Made by a program: the position numbers and the translations under genes. Source: Fibrella forsythiae (GTDB lineage: Bacteria; Bacteroidota; Bacteroidia; Cytophagales; Spirosomataceae). Taken from it: 64,000 nt of DNA. Positions 63,727-64,000 of the stretch are shown piece by piece (within the stretch, counting starts at the first letter, position 1; the number at the start of each line of letters is the position of its first letter). The stretch lies in NCBI RefSeq assembly GCF_017353175.1, contig NZ_JAFMYW010000003.1, positions 1 through 64,000 of the forward strand, given 5' to 3'. Below the pieces are notes generated by a model that saw only the letters and a program-made list of their open reading frames with translations, made no database searches and was not told the origin of the DNA.

Positions 63727-64000
63727 TTATTTAACAGCGATGACGGAAATTTCGACGTTGACGTCTTTAGGCAGGCGGGCTACTTCGACGGTTTCGCGGG
63801 CTGGAAAATCGCCGGTGAAGAAGCTGCCGTATATTTCGTTAATGGCCGCGAAGTTGTTCATGTCTTTCACGAAGATAGTTGCCTTCACCACGTTGGCATA
63901 GTCCATACTGGCGGCGCGAAGAATAGCCCCCATATTCTCCATGACCTTCCGTGTTTCGGCCTGAATATCACCTAGTGGAGCCAGTTCAGCGGCAATCTGA
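63727..64000 (-). CDS. RidA family enamine/imine deaminase, 5' end outside window
   Basis: The frame continues from 64000 to a stop at 63727 and gives the C-terminal 90 residues of a RidA protein: IQAETRKVMENMGAILRAAS, VKATIFVKDMNNFAAINEIYG and the end FPARETVEVARLPKDVNVEISV. This includes the family Arg (PARE/T motif) that binds the substrate carboxylate. RidA hydrolyses reactive enamines/imines made by PLP enzymes. The start codon is beyond the right edge. Confidence 0.92.
   Translation of the reverse strand, partial: QIAAELAPLGDIQAETRKVMENMGAILRAASMDYANVVKATIFVKDMNNFAAINEIYGSFFTGDFPARETVEVARLPKDVNVEISVIAVK

Noticed and set aside
1-64000. CRISPR arrays, rRNA genes or complete insertion sequences
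   Set aside because: No regularly spaced short repeats, rRNA-like sequence or complete transposase with inverted repeats was seen.

Overview
The window looks like chromosomal DNA of a Bacteroidota bacterium of the Cytophagales type (Spirosoma and relatives; the genus is an inference). The support is a type IX secretion C-terminal sorting domain, PA14, DUF11 and 2TM-domain proteins, a Bacteroidetes-type tyrosine recombinase, and a promoter with the TAnnTTTG -7 box. The two halves differ strongly. Positions 1 to about 35,260 are AT-richer, full of unrelated cargo genes, gaps and broken genes. Positions about 35,270 to 64,000 are GC-richer, densely packed and free of integrase or restriction genes. 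The junction is a 3' fragment of tRNA-Phe (35,212-35,258) beside a tyrosine recombinase gene, the usual scar of an element integrated in a tRNA gene. The heptamer GGTACGT (either strand) occurs about 36 times to the right of the junction and about once to the left, by eye.

Island, left part (1-21 kb): a full-length class I lanthipeptide dehydratase (LanB) with a possible precursor tail just upstream and no LanC cyclase in view; an animal-type haem peroxidase; a patatin-like lipase; a lipoprotein pair; an EcsC-like protein; a short gene broken by a stop; then two related GNAT-like proteins (the second 1,218 aa and membrane-bound) overlapping a Tat-exported flavin amine oxidase, facing a second amine oxidase of the L-amino-acid oxidase/tryptophan monooxygenase type. 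A two-gene membrane operon follows.

Island, middle (21-28 kb): an AbiE toxin-antitoxin locus whose toxin carries an in-frame TAG. It is flanked by two copies of a small membrane protein gene, one of which also has an in-frame TAG. Next is the most unusual locus: a radical SAM/SPASM enzyme preceded by an 87-aa peptide with three Cys-Asp-Cys repeats, divergent from an XRE regulator. Two identical-pattern palindromes (CTTGT-N5-ACAAG, centres 22 bp apart) lie in the promoter region between them. I read this as a self-regulated RiPP system. A cholesterol-dependent-cytolysin-family lipoprotein without the membrane-binding domain 4 follows.

Island, right part (28-35 kb): two small polar proteins, a fragment of a lost gene, an N6-adenine methyltransferase with a PD-(D/E)XK nuclease (restriction-modification type), an excisionase-like HTH gene coupled to a broken small gene, and the integrase with 11-bp tandem repeats in front of it.

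Core (35-64 kb): DUF2279 protein, PQQ dehydrogenase with an internal cytochrome c domain, acyltransferase 3, GT-C-like membrane protein, VanX-type dipeptidase, fused SpmA/SpmB-type membrane protein, a VapBC-like pair with a frameshifted toxin, isochorismatase, lipocalin-like lipoprotein, HGSNAT-like acyltransferase, Gfo/Idh/MocA oxidoreductase, a 1,555-aa beta-helix/PA14 T9SS cargo protein, a double-domain M16 peptidase, a 2TM protein, a 1,739-aa beta-propeller/DUF11 protein, glutamyl-tRNA synthetase and a RidA protein that runs off the right end.
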